64,000 nt of DNA from Paraglaciecola sp. MB-3u-78 (lineage in GTDB: Bacteria > Pseudomonadota > Gammaproteobacteria > Enterobacterales > Alteromonadaceae), in NCBI RefSeq assembly GCF_002835935.1, contig NZ_PJCF01000002.1, positions 248,001-312,000 of the forward strand, in the 5' to 3' direction. Below are positions 16,951-27,248 of the stretch, piece after piece. Under the pieces are notes generated by a model. The model was given only the letters and a program-made list of their open reading frames with translations. It did no database searches and was not told the origin of the DNA. The translations under genes and the position numbers were made by a program. Each line of letters starts with the position of its first letter. Position 1 is the stretch's first letter.

Positions 16951-18297
16951 ATGAGCCAACCTAAGATGGCCGAGACAAGTAACTACCGCACGTTTGTATT
17001 ATGGCTACTCACATTAGCCTATATATTTAGTTTTATAGATCGCCAAATCATGGGCGCCTTATCTCCAAGCATCAAGGCCGACCTTGGTTTTGAAGACTGG
17101 CAACTAGGCCTCCTCAAAGGCTTTGGGTTCGCTTTACTCTACACCACGGTTGGCATACCAATAGCTTGGTTAGCTGACCGTTATAGCCGTACTAAAATCA
17201 TCAGCATTTCAGTCTTTTTCTGGAGTTTATTTACGGCACTTACAGGCATGGCTAATAGCTTTACCAGCATGCTGATTGCCAGAACGGGGGTTGGCATTGG
17301 CGAAGCAGGCGGCTCGCCTCCATCGCACTCTATAATTTCAGACCTATACCCAAAAGAGAAACGTGCAAGTGCCCTTGGTGTCTATTCCTTAGGCATTCCA
17401 ATTGGTATCGCCTTTTCCTACATCCTTGCCGGTATCTTGGTTGAGACCCTTGGTTGGCGAGGCACTCTCATCTCACTGGGCGTCGCTGGGATCGTTTTAG
17501 CGTTGATTATTGCGCTGGTAGTACGTGAACCCAAACGTGGGCAAATGGAGGGTGATAACATTGTCTTAGAGCCTGTTAGCATTGGAGAATCGATTAAAAC
17601 CTTAGCCAAAATCCCGAGCTGGTGGGCAATGTGTATGGGTATCGCTTGGGTCAGCTTTGGAGGCTATGCCGTGGCTAACTGGGGAGTCGATTATATTGTG
17701 CGCTTTCTTCCTGAATACGCCCCCGGCGTCGGTAATGGTAAGTTTCGCTGGTTGATGTTAATGCTTGGCCTAGTTCACCTTGTTGGCTATGGCGCGGGCA
17801 CTTACTATGGGGCTGTCATCACCGAAAAGTTAGCTAAAAAAAATATCAGTGCCTATGGTTGGCTACCGGGCGCGGTGCTAATAGTAGGCGTCCCAGCTCT
17901 GATTGGCGCATTTTGGGTACAAAATATATATCTTCATTTAGCACTGATAACTGTATATCTAATTTCGGCAGGTGTTTATTTAGGTCCTAGTTTTGCTGCA
18001 GCGCAAACGCTGGCACCGATTAACATGCGAGCCATGTCCACAGCATTATTCTTTTTAATATTGAATCTGATAGCCCTTGGCGGAGGCCCAACCTATATTG
18101 GTCTAGCAAGCTCTGCGTTAACAGAACAGTATGGAGAAGTGCATGCGTTACGCTTATCGATTACGTCATTAATAGTTCCCTATATCATCTCCATCATTGC
18201 CTTCTTTTGGGCCGCCAAAACGCTACCTAAAGATTGGGCTGAGGCTGAAGCGCGTAATGAGAAAATGGTGAATAGTAGCAAATCAGCATCTACTTGA
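16951..18297 (+). CDS. MFS transporter, Spinster-like
   Basis: 448 residues, 12 membrane helices. The N-terminal half carries SFIDRQIMGALSPSIKADLGFEDWQLGLLKGFGFALLYT and the MFS loop motif WLADRYSRTKIISISVFFWSLFTA, and ARTGVGIGEAGGSPPSHSIISDLYPKEKRASALGVYSLG follows. This pattern is that of the Spinster-like branch used by many marine and sphingomonad bacteria for organic acids or aromatics. It stands alone with a terminator behind it. Substrate not predictable. Confidence 0.9.
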   Translation: MSQPKMAETSNYRTFVLWLLTLAYIFSFIDRQIMGALSPSIKADLGFEDWQLGLLKGFGFALLYTTVGIPIAWLADRYSRTKIISISVFFWSLFTALTGMANSFTSMLIARTGVGIGEAGGSPPSHSIISDLYPKEKRASALGVYSLGIPIGIAFSYILAGILVETLGWRGTLISLGVAGIVLALIIALVVREPKRGQMEGDNIVLEPVSIGESIKTLAKIPSWWAMCMGIAWVSFGGYAVANWGVDYIVRFLPEYAPGVGNGKFRWLMLMLGLVHLVGYGAGTYYGAVITEKLAKKNISAYGWLPGAVLIVGVPALIGAFWVQNIYLHLALITVYLISAGVYLGPSFAAAQTLAPINMRAMSTALFFLILNLIALGGGPTYIGLASSALTEQYGEVHALRLSITSLIVPYIISIIAFFWAAKTLPKDWAEAEARNEKMVNSSKSAST

Positions 18298-18335
18298 GTC
18301 AAATATCGCTTTAGCGCCGCTCAAGTTAGTCAAAC

Positions 18336-18372
18336 AAAAAAGACTGCAACTTTAAGAAGGTAGCGGTCTTTT
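18336..18372 (+). terminator. terminator after MFS gene
   Basis: AAAAAAGACTGC and GCGGTCTTTT pair across a 15-base loop, followed by TACTTTT. It lies 38 bases after the MFS stop. Confidence 0.6.
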
Positions 18373-18546
18373 ACTTTTAATGCGCCAAGGTAATATAATT
18401 TGCTATCTAAATGGCTCCTCCTGACTACTAAGTAAAGAATAATAGACATACGCTTATATACATATGGGTCATTTGACCTATGTGAATTCACACTAACATT
18501 TGGTATTTTCGCGCCCATTATAATAAACCAATAGGTAGCAGTACTA

Positions 18547-20325
18547 ATGTCTCAAAGCAAAAAAGCGATTTACTCATTGAATATAATAACCGCAACTCTT
18601 CTTTTAGGTTGCGGAGGTAGTTCTGAAGAATCTGTAGTTACTTTGCCCCAACAAGAGTTGGTTGCAAATCCATCATCCAGCAAAGTCTCATCTGCAGGTG
18701 TCATCACTGGCTTTGGCAGTGTTTATGTTGATGGAGTTAAGTATAAGACAGATGCCGCTGACATCAATATCAACGGAAAAAGTGGCTCTGACATATCATC
18801 ATTGAAAGTGGGAATGCATGTGACCGTCACCTCTAGTGATGATGGCAGTGAATCCCCCGAAGCCTCAACAGTTAGTTACGAGTCTGAAGTGGAAGGAGTA
18901 GTTACTGCAATAGATCGCGGTAATCAGACGATTATCATAGCAGGTACATTAGTTTTCTATAACAACCTGACTCATTTCATTGATACTACTGAAGCTAACC
19001 TGACTCTGGGTCAGCGAGTAGAAGTAAATGGATATCTAGGACAGGACAATTCTTACCTAGCGACCATGATTAAACTGGACTCCGATACAAGCAATGACGA
19101 CTCACAATACACCAGAGGATTAATTGAACAGTTAGATACAACGAATAGAACCTTTCGTCTGGATCAATTGACCATTAACTACAATTCTGCATCAGTTGAA
19201 GGAGAACTGAGTAATGGTGCTTTAGTTAAAGTAGCGGGTGTACTGACCAACCAAACGATGACTGCATCTAGCATTGAATTAGAGATGTTTGGCGGAAATA
19301 GCGACTCATCTTCTGATGACATCTCTCATTATGAATTAGAAGGTATGATATCTGCTTTTGATGCTACCAGCAGAATAATTACCGTAAATGGGTTTTCGTT
19401 TACACTGACAGATGCAGTTCAATATGAAGGTGGTACGGAAGATATTTTAGCAGCGGGTATATTTGTAGAGCTGAAATTATCCGACACCAAAGAGGTAGTG
19501 CGTATAGAGTTTGATTCTGAAAAATATCGTTTTGATGGTAAAATTAAGGGTGTTATTGAGCAGATTGATTTAGATAATCAATTAATTACCGTGCACGGCG
19601 TAGAGTATCAGATTGGCACGACAACACGATTTGAAGATGATGATGAGCAATATTTCAGTTTACTGAACCTACAAGTTGATGATTTTGTTGAATTAGTATT
19701 TGCTAAGATTGATGAAGTTAATGTCATACAGCGAATTGAGCGAGAAGACAGAGACGAATTTAACGATGAGTGGGAAATTGAAGGGCCTATCAGTGCATAC
19801 GATGTTGATACTTCGTCAATCACTGTGAATGGTGTAAGTATTCTTTTGAATAGTAACAGTCTATATCTAAATCAAGGTATTGTTATCGAGGTGGATGATT
19901 TCTTTACTGGGTTAGCATTAGGTACATTTGTTGAGATAGAAGGCTATTATGATAGTAATGCTCAACTCGTTATTGAAAAGCTTAAACTGGGAAAAGCTGA
20001 TGAAGCTGATGATTCATCAGATGACCAGAATGACTCATCAGACGATCAAGATGATTCGTCTAATGATGATACTGCTCAGGGTTATGTAGAAATTGAAGGT
20101 CGTGTATCTGAGTTGTTATCAGCCACTAGCTTCACTCTTAATAACTATGAAATACGCTTAGATGAAAGCGCTAAATTAGAATTAAATGGTCAAAACGTCA
20201 CTCTAGTTGACTTTATGAATGCGATCTCAGTTAATATCGCAGTAGAAGTCGAAGGTGTATGGGTCGAAAATACTTACATTCGAGTGACAGAAGCTGAAAT
20301 CGAATCAAATAAAAATGACGATTAG
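18547..20325 (+). CDS. multi-domain DUF5666 lipoprotein
   Basis: 592 residues. A lipoprotein signal is clear (IITATLLLGCGG, Cys about residue 22). The rest is a string of about seven DUF5666 beta-barrel domains, each with a G-x-I-(S/T)-x-(F/I)-x-x-x-x-x-x-I-x-V-(N/G)-G core such as VVTAIDRGNQTIIIAG, GMISAFDATSRIITVNGFSF and GVIEQIDLDNQLITVHGVEY. An acidic low-complexity linker (DDSSDDQNDSSDDQDDSSNDD) precedes the last domain. It is likely exported and surface- or periplasm-facing; function unknown. A terminator and a LuxR-type regulator follow. Confidence 0.86.
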   Translation: MSQSKKAIYSLNIITATLLLGCGGSSEESVVTLPQQELVANPSSSKVSSAGVITGFGSVYVDGVKYKTDAADININGKSGSDISSLKVGMHVTVTSSDDGSESPEASTVSYESEVEGVVTAIDRGNQTIIIAGTLVFYNNLTHFIDTTEANLTLGQRVEVNGYLGQDNSYLATMIKLDSDTSNDDSQYTRGLIEQLDTTNRTFRLDQLTINYNSASVEGELSNGALVKVAGVLTNQTMTASSIELEMFGGNSDSSSDDISHYELEGMISAFDATSRIITVNGFSFTLTDAVQYEGGTEDILAAGIFVELKLSDTKEVVRIEFDSEKYRFDGKIKGVIEQIDLDNQLITVHGVEYQIGTTTRFEDDDEQYFSLLNLQVDDFVELVFAKIDEVNVIQRIEREDRDEFNDEWEIEGPISAYDVDTSSITVNGVSILLNSNSLYLNQGIVIEVDDFFTGLALGTFVEIEGYYDSNAQLVIEKLKLGKADEADDSSDDQNDSSDDQDDSSNDDTAQGYVEIEGRVSELLSATSFTLNNYEIRLDESAKLELNGQNVTLVDFMNAISVNIAVEVEGVWVENTYIRVTEAEIESNKNDD

Positions 20326-20346
20326 ACGCAAACGGGCATAACAGTC

Positions 20347-20373
20347 AAGCGAGGGTTTACTCTCGCTTTTTTT
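20347..20373 (+). terminator. strong rho-independent terminator
   Basis: AGCGAG, a loop GGTTTACT, CTCGCT, then a run of seven T. It lies 22 bases after the DUF5666 stop and separates that gene from the LuxR-type gene. Confidence 0.9.
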
Positions 20374-20382
20374 GAGTATTAA

Positions 20383-20889
20383 ATGAATAAAGATAAAATA
20401 ATATCGTTTAGCCTTATACTCATCATCGCCTTTAAGGTGGTGGATATTTATATCGATTTTAAAAGTGAAGTTAGCTACATCCATTTAGCACAAGAACTAA
20501 CACTGGTTATTATTTCGTTAGGGCTTTTTATCTATCTAATGAAAGATATTTTTACACGAAGCGAACAAACTAAATATTTACTGCGACAATTACACTCGAG
20601 CCAAGTCCAACAAAAAATGCTCAGTGAGCAGTTACAAAGCAGTAAACACAGCTTTTTTGATGCAATTAACGCTCAGTTCGCTACTTGGAAGCTCACAGAT
20701 GCAGAAAATGATATCGCTCTTTTTTTACTAAAAGGATTAACGACTTCTGAAATCGCTTTGCTAATGAAAAAATCCGAAAAAACGGTACGTAACCAGGCTT
20801 CATCTGTGTATAAAAAAGTCCAAGTAAGTGGGCGGCATGAGCTAGCTGCAATTTTCTTTGAATTTTTGGATGATGATTACCAACAATAA
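20383..20889 (+). CDS. membrane-anchored LuxR-type HTH regulator
   Basis: 168 residues. Two N-terminal membrane helices (about residues 7-20 and 38-56), a coiled-coil linker, and a C-terminal LuxR/GerE helix-turn-helix (LTDAENDIALFLLKGLTTSEIALLMKKSEKTVRNQASSVYKKVQVSGRHELAAIFFEFL). It has no receiver domain. This is a membrane-tethered regulator. A second, broken copy of the same protein is at 28142-28573, next to PepSY genes, so this family probably regulates membrane redox genes here. Confidence 0.85.
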   Translation: MNKDKIISFSLILIIAFKVVDIYIDFKSEVSYIHLAQELTLVIISLGLFIYLMKDIFTRSEQTKYLLRQLHSSQVQQKMLSEQLQSSKHSFFDAINAQFATWKLTDAENDIALFLLKGLTTSEIALLMKKSEKTVRNQASSVYKKVQVSGRHELAAIFFEFLDDDYQQ

Positions 20890-21351
20890 TTTTATTACCG
20901 TTCACCTTGTTCTTACCAATATCCGATAAGTGCATAAGAAATTAAACGCCATACTGGAACAACTATTTGGTTTGGCAAATGAATAATATGCTTTTAAATA
21001 TACAATTTAACGCTCACATTTACTTAAACATACTCGAAGGTACCTTTAATCGGGCTACAACAACTTGAACTAATTTTTTTGGCTCGCTCGGAGTTACCAA
21101 GGTTTGTTCTGGTTAAATGAAAGCGGAACACAAGTGAATGTTAAATGATGCAGCTCTCAAAGAGAGTAAGACGTTGTTCAACAATGCTAACTTAAAATCA
21201 AGGGTTTTTAAGCAGTCTTTGAGCATGACTCAATACATCCTCTTACTATTAAATTTTGTTCTGCACCAAATAGACTTTTATTCTTACCCGACTGCTGTAA
21301 ATGGGCAACCGGTGTGTCTGACGGCTCAAGTCGCTTAGCTTCAATAATATT
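20890..21351. other. intergenic, no supported gene
   Basis: 460 bases between converging genes. Small frames on both strands (for example 21138-21338 plus and 21116-21243 minus) lack ribosome sites. No clear hairpin, repeat or relic was recognised. Confidence 0.4.
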
Positions 21352-23469
21352 TCATATCTGCCAAGCATCATCAGCTTTCCAGTGAGATATCCATTCTGGA
21401 ATATCACTAGCAGGCATGGGCTTTGCGATACCATAGCCTTGTGCCAAATCGCAGCCTAGTTGCAACAGGGCCGTGCCATGTGCAATGGTTTCCACTCCTT
21501 CAGCAATCACGTCACGTTTGAATGACTTAGCTAAAGCAATCACACCTTCAACAATGGCCAAATCATCAGCATCAATCAACATGTCGCGCACAAAACTCTG
21601 GTCTATCTTAATTAAGTTTGCGGGTAATCGTCTAAGGTAAGTCAGCGATGAATAACCTGTACCAAAATCATCTAATGCAAAATTTACGCCCAGCGTCATA
21701 CAATCATTCATGATTGTTGAGACATGATTAACATCATTTAAAGCACTGGTTTCCAAAACCTCAAGCTCTAAATAATGTGGTTCAACATCGGGGTGAGCTG
21801 CTAGCAATGCCCTTAGCCTCTGTGTAAAGTCCGGTTGCTGTAATTGTACGGCTGCAATGTTTACGCTGATGCTTATAGGGAGGTTAATCCCTGTCTTTTG
21901 CCATTGGCTGATTTGTGTCAGTGCTGTATCAATAACCCACTCACCCATTTCAATACTCATGGGGTTATTCTCAATCACAGGCAAAAACTCGATTGGATTT
22001 AGCACCCCTCTTTGTGGATGTTGCCAGCGAATAAGCGCCTCAACCCCTGACACCGTGCCTGTGCGCATATTAACCTTAGGCTGATAATAAAGCACAAATT
22101 GGTGATTATCTAATGCGCTACGAATAGCTTCTAAGCTTTCCCGCTGCACTTTGACAGCGTCATCTTGAGCCGTATCAAATAAGTGATATCGGTTTTTACC
22201 CGATTCTTTAGCCAAATACATGGCTTGGTCGGCATGTCGCATAAGCTGGTCTGCATCTACATTATCTTGAGGGTAAAGGGTGACACCAATACTAGCGGAT
22301 ACATTTAATACCACATCACCGACTGTAACAGGTGTTGAGGTAGCCTGTAATAATCGCTCTAATACTGGTTCACAATCTTCAACTGAGGTTAACTCAGCTA
22401 ATACAGCAACAAATTCATCACCGCCGATACGGGCTAAGCTATCTTCTTTACGTAACGCCTTTTTCATAAGAACTGAGAGAGCAATCAGCAATTCATCACC
22501 GACATCATGCCCATAAGTATCATTCACCTGTTTAAACCCATCTAAATCTAGAAAGACCACAGCAAGTGACTGTTCGTGGCGGCTACACTGCAACATGGCT
22601 TGAGATAGTCGGTCTGCCAGTAATACACGATTTGGCAGATTGGTGAGTAAGTCGAAATGAGCAATACGTTCCAATTGCCCCTGATGTTCTTTCAAGGAGG
22701 TAATGTCAGTGCATAATGAAACGTAGTGTTGCAGGAGACCAGCAGCATTCTTCACGGCGCTAATGGTAAGCATTTCGGGGTAGATTTCACCATTTTTACG
22801 ACGATTCCATATCTCTCCTCGCCAATGGCCTTGTGTTAGTAGCGCGTCCCACATGTCTGCATAAAACGCTGGCGATTGACGCCCAGATTTAAGAATTTTT
22901 GGATTTTTGCCTAACACTTCCTCAGCAGAGTAACCAGTAATGCGGCTGAAAGTCTCGTTTACATCAACAAGGATCCCCGCGGCATCGGTGATCATGATCC
23001 CTTCTCCAGCGTGGGTAAAGACGCTGGCAGCGAGTTCTAGCTTTTCTTCAGTCCGCTTGCGTTGGGTAATATCATGAATGACCCCTACCAGGAAATACTT
23101 ACCTTTGGGATCTATAAATCGATTTTTCTTTGTCACAATGATCTTAGTTTGTACATCACCAATGGTAAGTGTCTCTTCGCATAAAACCTCTTTTCCGTCT
23201 TCTAATACTTTCCTATCTATAGATAAAAAATATTCCCTCTCGCTCGGCGGCACTTTTTCGGCAAGGGTTTTGCCGATTATTTGGCTCCTAGGTAACCCAA
23301 AGAGGCTACAAAATGCGTCATTGACAAGCAGCAACCTACATTCCTCGTCCTTTACGAATATTGGGTCTTGGGTATTATTGAAAATCACATTGAGATACAT
23401 CTCAATATGCTGGGAATTTTCTTCAAATGGACTTAACACAGTTATATCGGTGTTCTTATTTGGCTTCAT
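21352..23469 (-). CDS. PAS-PAS-GGDEF-EAL c-di-GMP enzyme
   Basis: 705 residues from the ATG at 23469, which has AGGGAAG upstream. Two PAS domains (residues about 20-140 and 145-265, with ITQRKRTEEKLELAASVFTHAGEGIMITDAAG at the second and YVSLCTDITSLKEHQGQLERIAHFDLLTNLPNRVLL leading on). Then GGDEF with an intact ARIGGDEF active site, and EAL with GVEALIRWQHP, DDFGTGYSSLTYLRRLPANLIKIDQSFV and AEGVET. Both synthase and phosphodiesterase sites look complete. Cytoplasmic, no membrane segments. Probably senses a redox or ligand signal via PAS. Confidence 0.93.
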   Translation of the reverse strand: MKPNKNTDITVLSPFEENSQHIEMYLNVIFNNTQDPIFVKDEECRLLLVNDAFCSLFGLPRSQIIGKTLAEKVPPSEREYFLSIDRKVLEDGKEVLCEETLTIGDVQTKIIVTKKNRFIDPKGKYFLVGVIHDITQRKRTEEKLELAASVFTHAGEGIMITDAAGILVDVNETFSRITGYSAEEVLGKNPKILKSGRQSPAFYADMWDALLTQGHWRGEIWNRRKNGEIYPEMLTISAVKNAAGLLQHYVSLCTDITSLKEHQGQLERIAHFDLLTNLPNRVLLADRLSQAMLQCSRHEQSLAVVFLDLDGFKQVNDTYGHDVGDELLIALSVLMKKALRKEDSLARIGGDEFVAVLAELTSVEDCEPVLERLLQATSTPVTVGDVVLNVSASIGVTLYPQDNVDADQLMRHADQAMYLAKESGKNRYHLFDTAQDDAVKVQRESLEAIRSALDNHQFVLYYQPKVNMRTGTVSGVEALIRWQHPQRGVLNPIEFLPVIENNPMSIEMGEWVIDTALTQISQWQKTGINLPISISVNIAAVQLQQPDFTQRLRALLAAHPDVEPHYLELEVLETSALNDVNHVSTIMNDCMTLGVNFALDDFGTGYSSLTYLRRLPANLIKIDQSFVRDMLIDADDLAIVEGVIALAKSFKRDVIAEGVETIAHGTALLQLGCDLAQGYGIAKPMPASDIPEWISHWKADDAWQI

Positions 23470-23705
23470 AATAAACACTTCCCTGTTAGGTAATTCACTT
23501 AAGTGATATACAAGAATGCGGCTTAACATTTTAAAGATTTAATGTTCGTAGGATACCTATGATATACCTTCGATTTAATCCCCAAAAGGTTGAATAAGAA
23601 CTCTACAGCCAATCTTGAGTTTTTACAATTTGAAGTCTTCTTTAATCATGTGCCATTAAGTGACTCTTGGGTTAAGCTACACCAACCTTTGCCTAGTAGT
23701 TCCTA

Positions 23706-24746
23706 TTAATCCTCATTTGGCTTTTGCACCTTCATGTTTGAAAGTTGTTGGTTCAATTTTTCGATATCTTTCTTGATAACCATTTCCTTTTCATCTGAAG
23801 CGTCGGTAAGTTTTTGTTGAAGTGTTGCGACCTGCTCTTTTATTTGTTCTTTTTCAGTCTCTATCTTTTCAGCTTCCTCCGCTTTATCGAAAACAATGGC
23901 TTCAACAGCGTGTGTATTCTGTTCTTTTTTAACCTTTTGTTTTGTTGGGATAACTTTACTGCCGTCTGGCATGGGACGTTGATTCATATAACTGGGAGAC
24001 ATAATTTCAATTTGATTATCGTGCAATACATCCAATACTTCTCTGTTTAGACGAGTTCTGGAGCTGATCAAACTTTTTACGTCTTCTAATTTTCCACTGA
24101 CCTTGTAAACAACCGAAAAATCTCCTAATTCAACGATATGTATAAATGCGTCAGTCAAACCACAGTTAGTAGCAGCTTGTGTAAGTAAATCATCGACTTT
24201 GGAATGATGAATATCGTATCCAAGTGACAGGGTAGTGAAAATAATAGTCCCGGAGGATCGGGTCACCGAGATAGGCCGTGTGATCATGAAAGTATTGGGT
24301 AATGCAACCAGATCGCGTACCTCGGTTTGAATTTCTGTATCTAACAAACCTCGTTCCACCACTCGACCAAAAAAATCATCGACTTGGATAAAATCTCCTG
24401 CACGAAACGGTTTGGTAACGCGCAGCATTATGCCTGCTAATAAATTAGCAAAAATGGTACTAGAGGAGAAGGCAAAAATACCAGAAATAACAAGCCCAAC
24501 TAATCCGATGATCTGATTGCGTGAACTTTCACTGACCGGCAAAGCTAATATCACCGTTAGTACGCCAGCAATGGTCAAACCAAGCATGCTAAGCTGTCTA
24601 GAAAATAACTTTTCGTTACCTAAGTCATCTTGTCTCTTAATTAATACAATATGTGCCAACCACAAAATGAAAACAACTATAATTAGGGTTAATAATAAAG
24701 GCAAAAAAACGTCAACAACGTTAATGATTTTTTCAGTGATAGGCAT
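23706..24746 (-). CDS. small-conductance mechanosensitive channel (MscS)
   Basis: 346 residues. Three N-terminal helices; the pore region has GLVGLVISGIFAFSSSTIFANLLAGIMLRVTKPFRAGDFIQVDDFFGRVVERGLLDTEIQT, the conserved MscS pore-lining and beta-domain pattern. The C-terminus extends beyond typical MscS with a charged coiled coil (KAEEAEKIETEKEQIKEQVATLQQKLTDASDEKEM, residues about 285-335). It opens under membrane tension to release osmolytes. The coiled coil is unusual and may tether or oligomerise the channel. Confidence 0.88.
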   Translation of the reverse strand: MPITEKIINVVDVFLPLLLTLIIVVFILWLAHIVLIKRQDDLGNEKLFSRQLSMLGLTIAGVLTVILALPVSESSRNQIIGLVGLVISGIFAFSSSTIFANLLAGIMLRVTKPFRAGDFIQVDDFFGRVVERGLLDTEIQTEVRDLVALPNTFMITRPISVTRSSGTIIFTTLSLGYDIHHSKVDDLLTQAATNCGLTDAFIHIVELGDFSVVYKVSGKLEDVKSLISSRTRLNREVLDVLHDNQIEIMSPSYMNQRPMPDGSKVIPTKQKVKKEQNTHAVEAIVFDKAEEAEKIETEKEQIKEQVATLQQKLTDASDEKEMVIKKDIEKLNQQLSNMKVQKPNED

Positions 24747-25019
24747 GCTTTTCTCTGTTATTTGTGTGGGCTAATTAACTACATCTATTAGCGAGTAATA
24801 GTTCCAATATTATTGGAAATTATCTTATGAAGATAAAGTAAAAACAAACCACCAAGGATACAATAAAATTGAGGTGGGCTTTGTAGACACTGAACCACTA
24901 TATAACTCTGAGTTACCCATAAGGTAAAGTGAGTATTGTCTGATTCTAAGTCTGTTGTATAGGGCATAAATAGCGTTTATCCTCACTATACTAAATCAAA
25001 TTAAAATTGGAATACCTGC

Positions 25020-26453
25020 ATGTTTGAGATTGACACTGATTATTTGATCGTTGGCGCGGGCGCACTTAGCTTATCCTTTGCGGATTCGTTGCTCGAATAT
25101 GGCGATGGACATATCACCTTTGTCGATCAGCATGCAAAGCCCGGTGGGCACTGGAATGTTGCTTACCCATTTGTGACGCTACATCAACCTAGCGCAACTT
25201 ATGGGCTCAATTCCATGAGCCTTGGGGATGATCTTATCGATACAGATGGTCCCAATAAAGGTTTTTACCAACTTGCCACGGGAACACAAGTACTGGGTTA
25301 TTTTGAGCGTGCAATGCAAGAGCGTTTCATCCCAAGCGGGCGCGTTAGTTACTATCCTATGTCTAAGTATCAAGCAGGCTCTAACGGCGAGCACACCATT
25401 GTATCCAGTATTTCTGGTAAAAAAACCCGCGTAAATATTCGCCGTAAACTGGTCGATGGCAGTGCCTGGACTGCCTCTGTGCCTGCCACTCACAAACGCA
25501 AATTTGAAATTGCTGATGGCGTGCGTTTAACCACACCGGGCAAACTGCCCGAAGCATGGATCACTGATGCGAAGGCCCCTGGGCATTACGTCATAATGGG
25601 TGGTGGAAAAACCGCCATGGATGTTGGCGTTTGGCTTATGAACATGGGTGTTGAAGCCTCAAAAATAAGTTGGGTGCGTCCTCGTGAAACTTGGTTGATC
25701 AACCGTGCTTCTACTCAGCCCGGCTCAAAGTTCGCTAAGAACAGTGTGGGTTGGCAGTTAGAACAAATGCGCATTGGCGCAACAGCCTCTAACGGCGATG
25801 AAATATTCCTGCATTTAGAAAAACATGGGCATATGTTCCGACTTGACCAGAGTAGCCTGCCAAGCAAATTTCATTATCCGACGATATCCCAGGGCGAAGT
25901 CGATTTACTACGACAAATCGAACATGTGATTAAAATCGGACGGGTAAACTTAATTGAGCCCGGCGTTTTGCATGGGGTGGATGGTGATGCAGAAGTGCCA
26001 GCTGATTCGTTATTTATTGATTGCACCGCAACTGCCGCAACACGCTCAGCAGTGTCGCCAATCTGGGAAGGTGACCGTATAACACCTGCAATTCTGCAAG
26101 TCCCCTTGGTCTCTCTTAGCGCATCAGTCGCAGGATTTATAGAGGCAACGTTCAACACCAATGAGGAAAAAAACGCCCTCGCCATTCCAATACAAATGAC
26201 AGATACCCCTGCAGATTATCCCCAGGCCATGCTGGGCAATGTGATGAACCGAATGCTTTGGTCGCAGAACCCTGCAATCATGAATTTCCTCAACACCGCG
26301 CGCCTTGATCCTGCACAGCGAATGAGGAATGCTCTGGGCGATGTCAGCGAAAATGTCCGGCATGACGCTGGTCAAATCCGTTCAGCGACAATGGCCGCAT
26401 TGCCAAACTTAAAGACGTTAGTGGCAAAAAATCATACGCCAAGAGTCTGCTAG
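25020..26453 (+). CDS. FAD/NAD(P)-dependent oxidoreductase
   Basis: 477 residues. The N-terminal FAD fold is YLIVGAGALSLSFADSLLEYG (residues 8-28), with the flavin-associated HAKPGGHWNVAYPFVTLHQPS following; a second nucleotide-binding turn YVIMGGGKTAMDVGVWLMNMG (about 188-208) binds NAD(P). This layout is that of the flavin-dependent monooxygenase-like family, although the substrate part is not recognisable. It has no operon partner; the PepSY genes downstream are on the other strand. Confidence 0.8.
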   Translation: MFEIDTDYLIVGAGALSLSFADSLLEYGDGHITFVDQHAKPGGHWNVAYPFVTLHQPSATYGLNSMSLGDDLIDTDGPNKGFYQLATGTQVLGYFERAMQERFIPSGRVSYYPMSKYQAGSNGEHTIVSSISGKKTRVNIRRKLVDGSAWTASVPATHKRKFEIADGVRLTTPGKLPEAWITDAKAPGHYVIMGGGKTAMDVGVWLMNMGVEASKISWVRPRETWLINRASTQPGSKFAKNSVGWQLEQMRIGATASNGDEIFLHLEKHGHMFRLDQSSLPSKFHYPTISQGEVDLLRQIEHVIKIGRVNLIEPGVLHGVDGDAEVPADSLFIDCTATAATRSAVSPIWEGDRITPAILQVPLVSLSASVAGFIEATFNTNEEKNALAIPIQMTDTPADYPQAMLGNVMNRMLWSQNPAIMNFLNTARLDPAQRMRNALGDVSENVRHDAGQIRSATMAALPNLKTLVAKNHTPRVC

Positions 26454-26531
26454 GTCTTGTCTAGTCTCGGCCATTGGTATTGGCTTAATGCGTATCCTGT
26501 GACAAATATGTGAGTGAATAGTCTGCATTCG

Positions 26532-27248
26532 TTAGCGTCTAATCTTGTATTTTCCTTTTAATCCTAAGTGGATCGTCCACATAAATCCACTGAGGGTTAA
26601 CCACAATGCGGCAATTGCCAAGAACATATTCTGAATATTATTGAAGCTGCCATTGTTACCATAATCCATAAAATGCAGCATAAAGAAAATATCAGCCAAG
26701 CGTTTATGCTCATCACTATGCCCGACAATCCTTCCTGAGTTCGTCTCAATAAAGACATTGGTATCAATAACATCATCAAAGTATATTTGCCAAACGGGAT
26801 TTTGTTGCTTAGGAAAGTCTGGAATAGTTGGTTCTAGCAGTTTAATTTCGGCGATTTCCCCCGGCCCATTATAAGAACGTTTGGCTATTTCAGCGGCTAC
26901 TTTTTCATCAATTAAGAACTGTTGACTAGTATAAGCATCCACTAATGTATATGTATTTTTAAAATGCGAATAAAGCCCCTTCTCATGTGTCAGTTGATAA
27001 AAAGGTTTATCCAAGATGTGTATTAACTCTATAGCCACACTCGATTGATGTTTTAACAACACCATTGAAGGTTCAACCAGACGCTCAGTATCAAGTGGAT
27101 TTTGGTAGTTGACGTGGGCCTGATAAGTACGGCCTGCAGCTTTAGTAGCATCCATTAAATTGAAATAAATACCACTAAGTAACCACACTAAAAATTGTAT
27201 ACCAACCACAATAGATGCCCATTTATGAAATTTTCTTACCCACTTCAT
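26532..27248 (-). CDS. PepSY-associated membrane protein
   Basis: 238 residues: N-terminal helix (WASIVVGIQFLVWLLSGIYFNLMD, residues 10-33), a periplasmic PepSY-like domain, and a C-terminal helix after HKRLADIFFMLHFMDYGNNGSFNNIQNMFL. A histidine pair near the second helix (FFMLHFMDY) could ligate haem or iron, as in the PiuB/PepSY reductase group. It is paralogous to the gene just upstream and overlaps its stop by one base (TAATG). Confidence 0.8.
   Translation of the reverse strand: MKWVRKFHKWASIVVGIQFLVWLLSGIYFNLMDATKAAGRTYQAHVNYQNPLDTERLVEPSMVLLKHQSSVAIELIHILDKPFYQLTHEKGLYSHFKNTYTLVDAYTSQQFLIDEKVAAEIAKRSYNGPGEIAEIKLLEPTIPDFPKQQNPVWQIYFDDVIDTNVFIETNSGRIVGHSDEHKRLADIFFMLHFMDYGNNGSFNNIQNMFLAIAALWLTLSGFMWTIHLGLKGKYKIRR

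Noticed and set aside
21116-21338. Small frames on both strands between converging genes
   Set aside because: No ribosome site, no recognisable domain.
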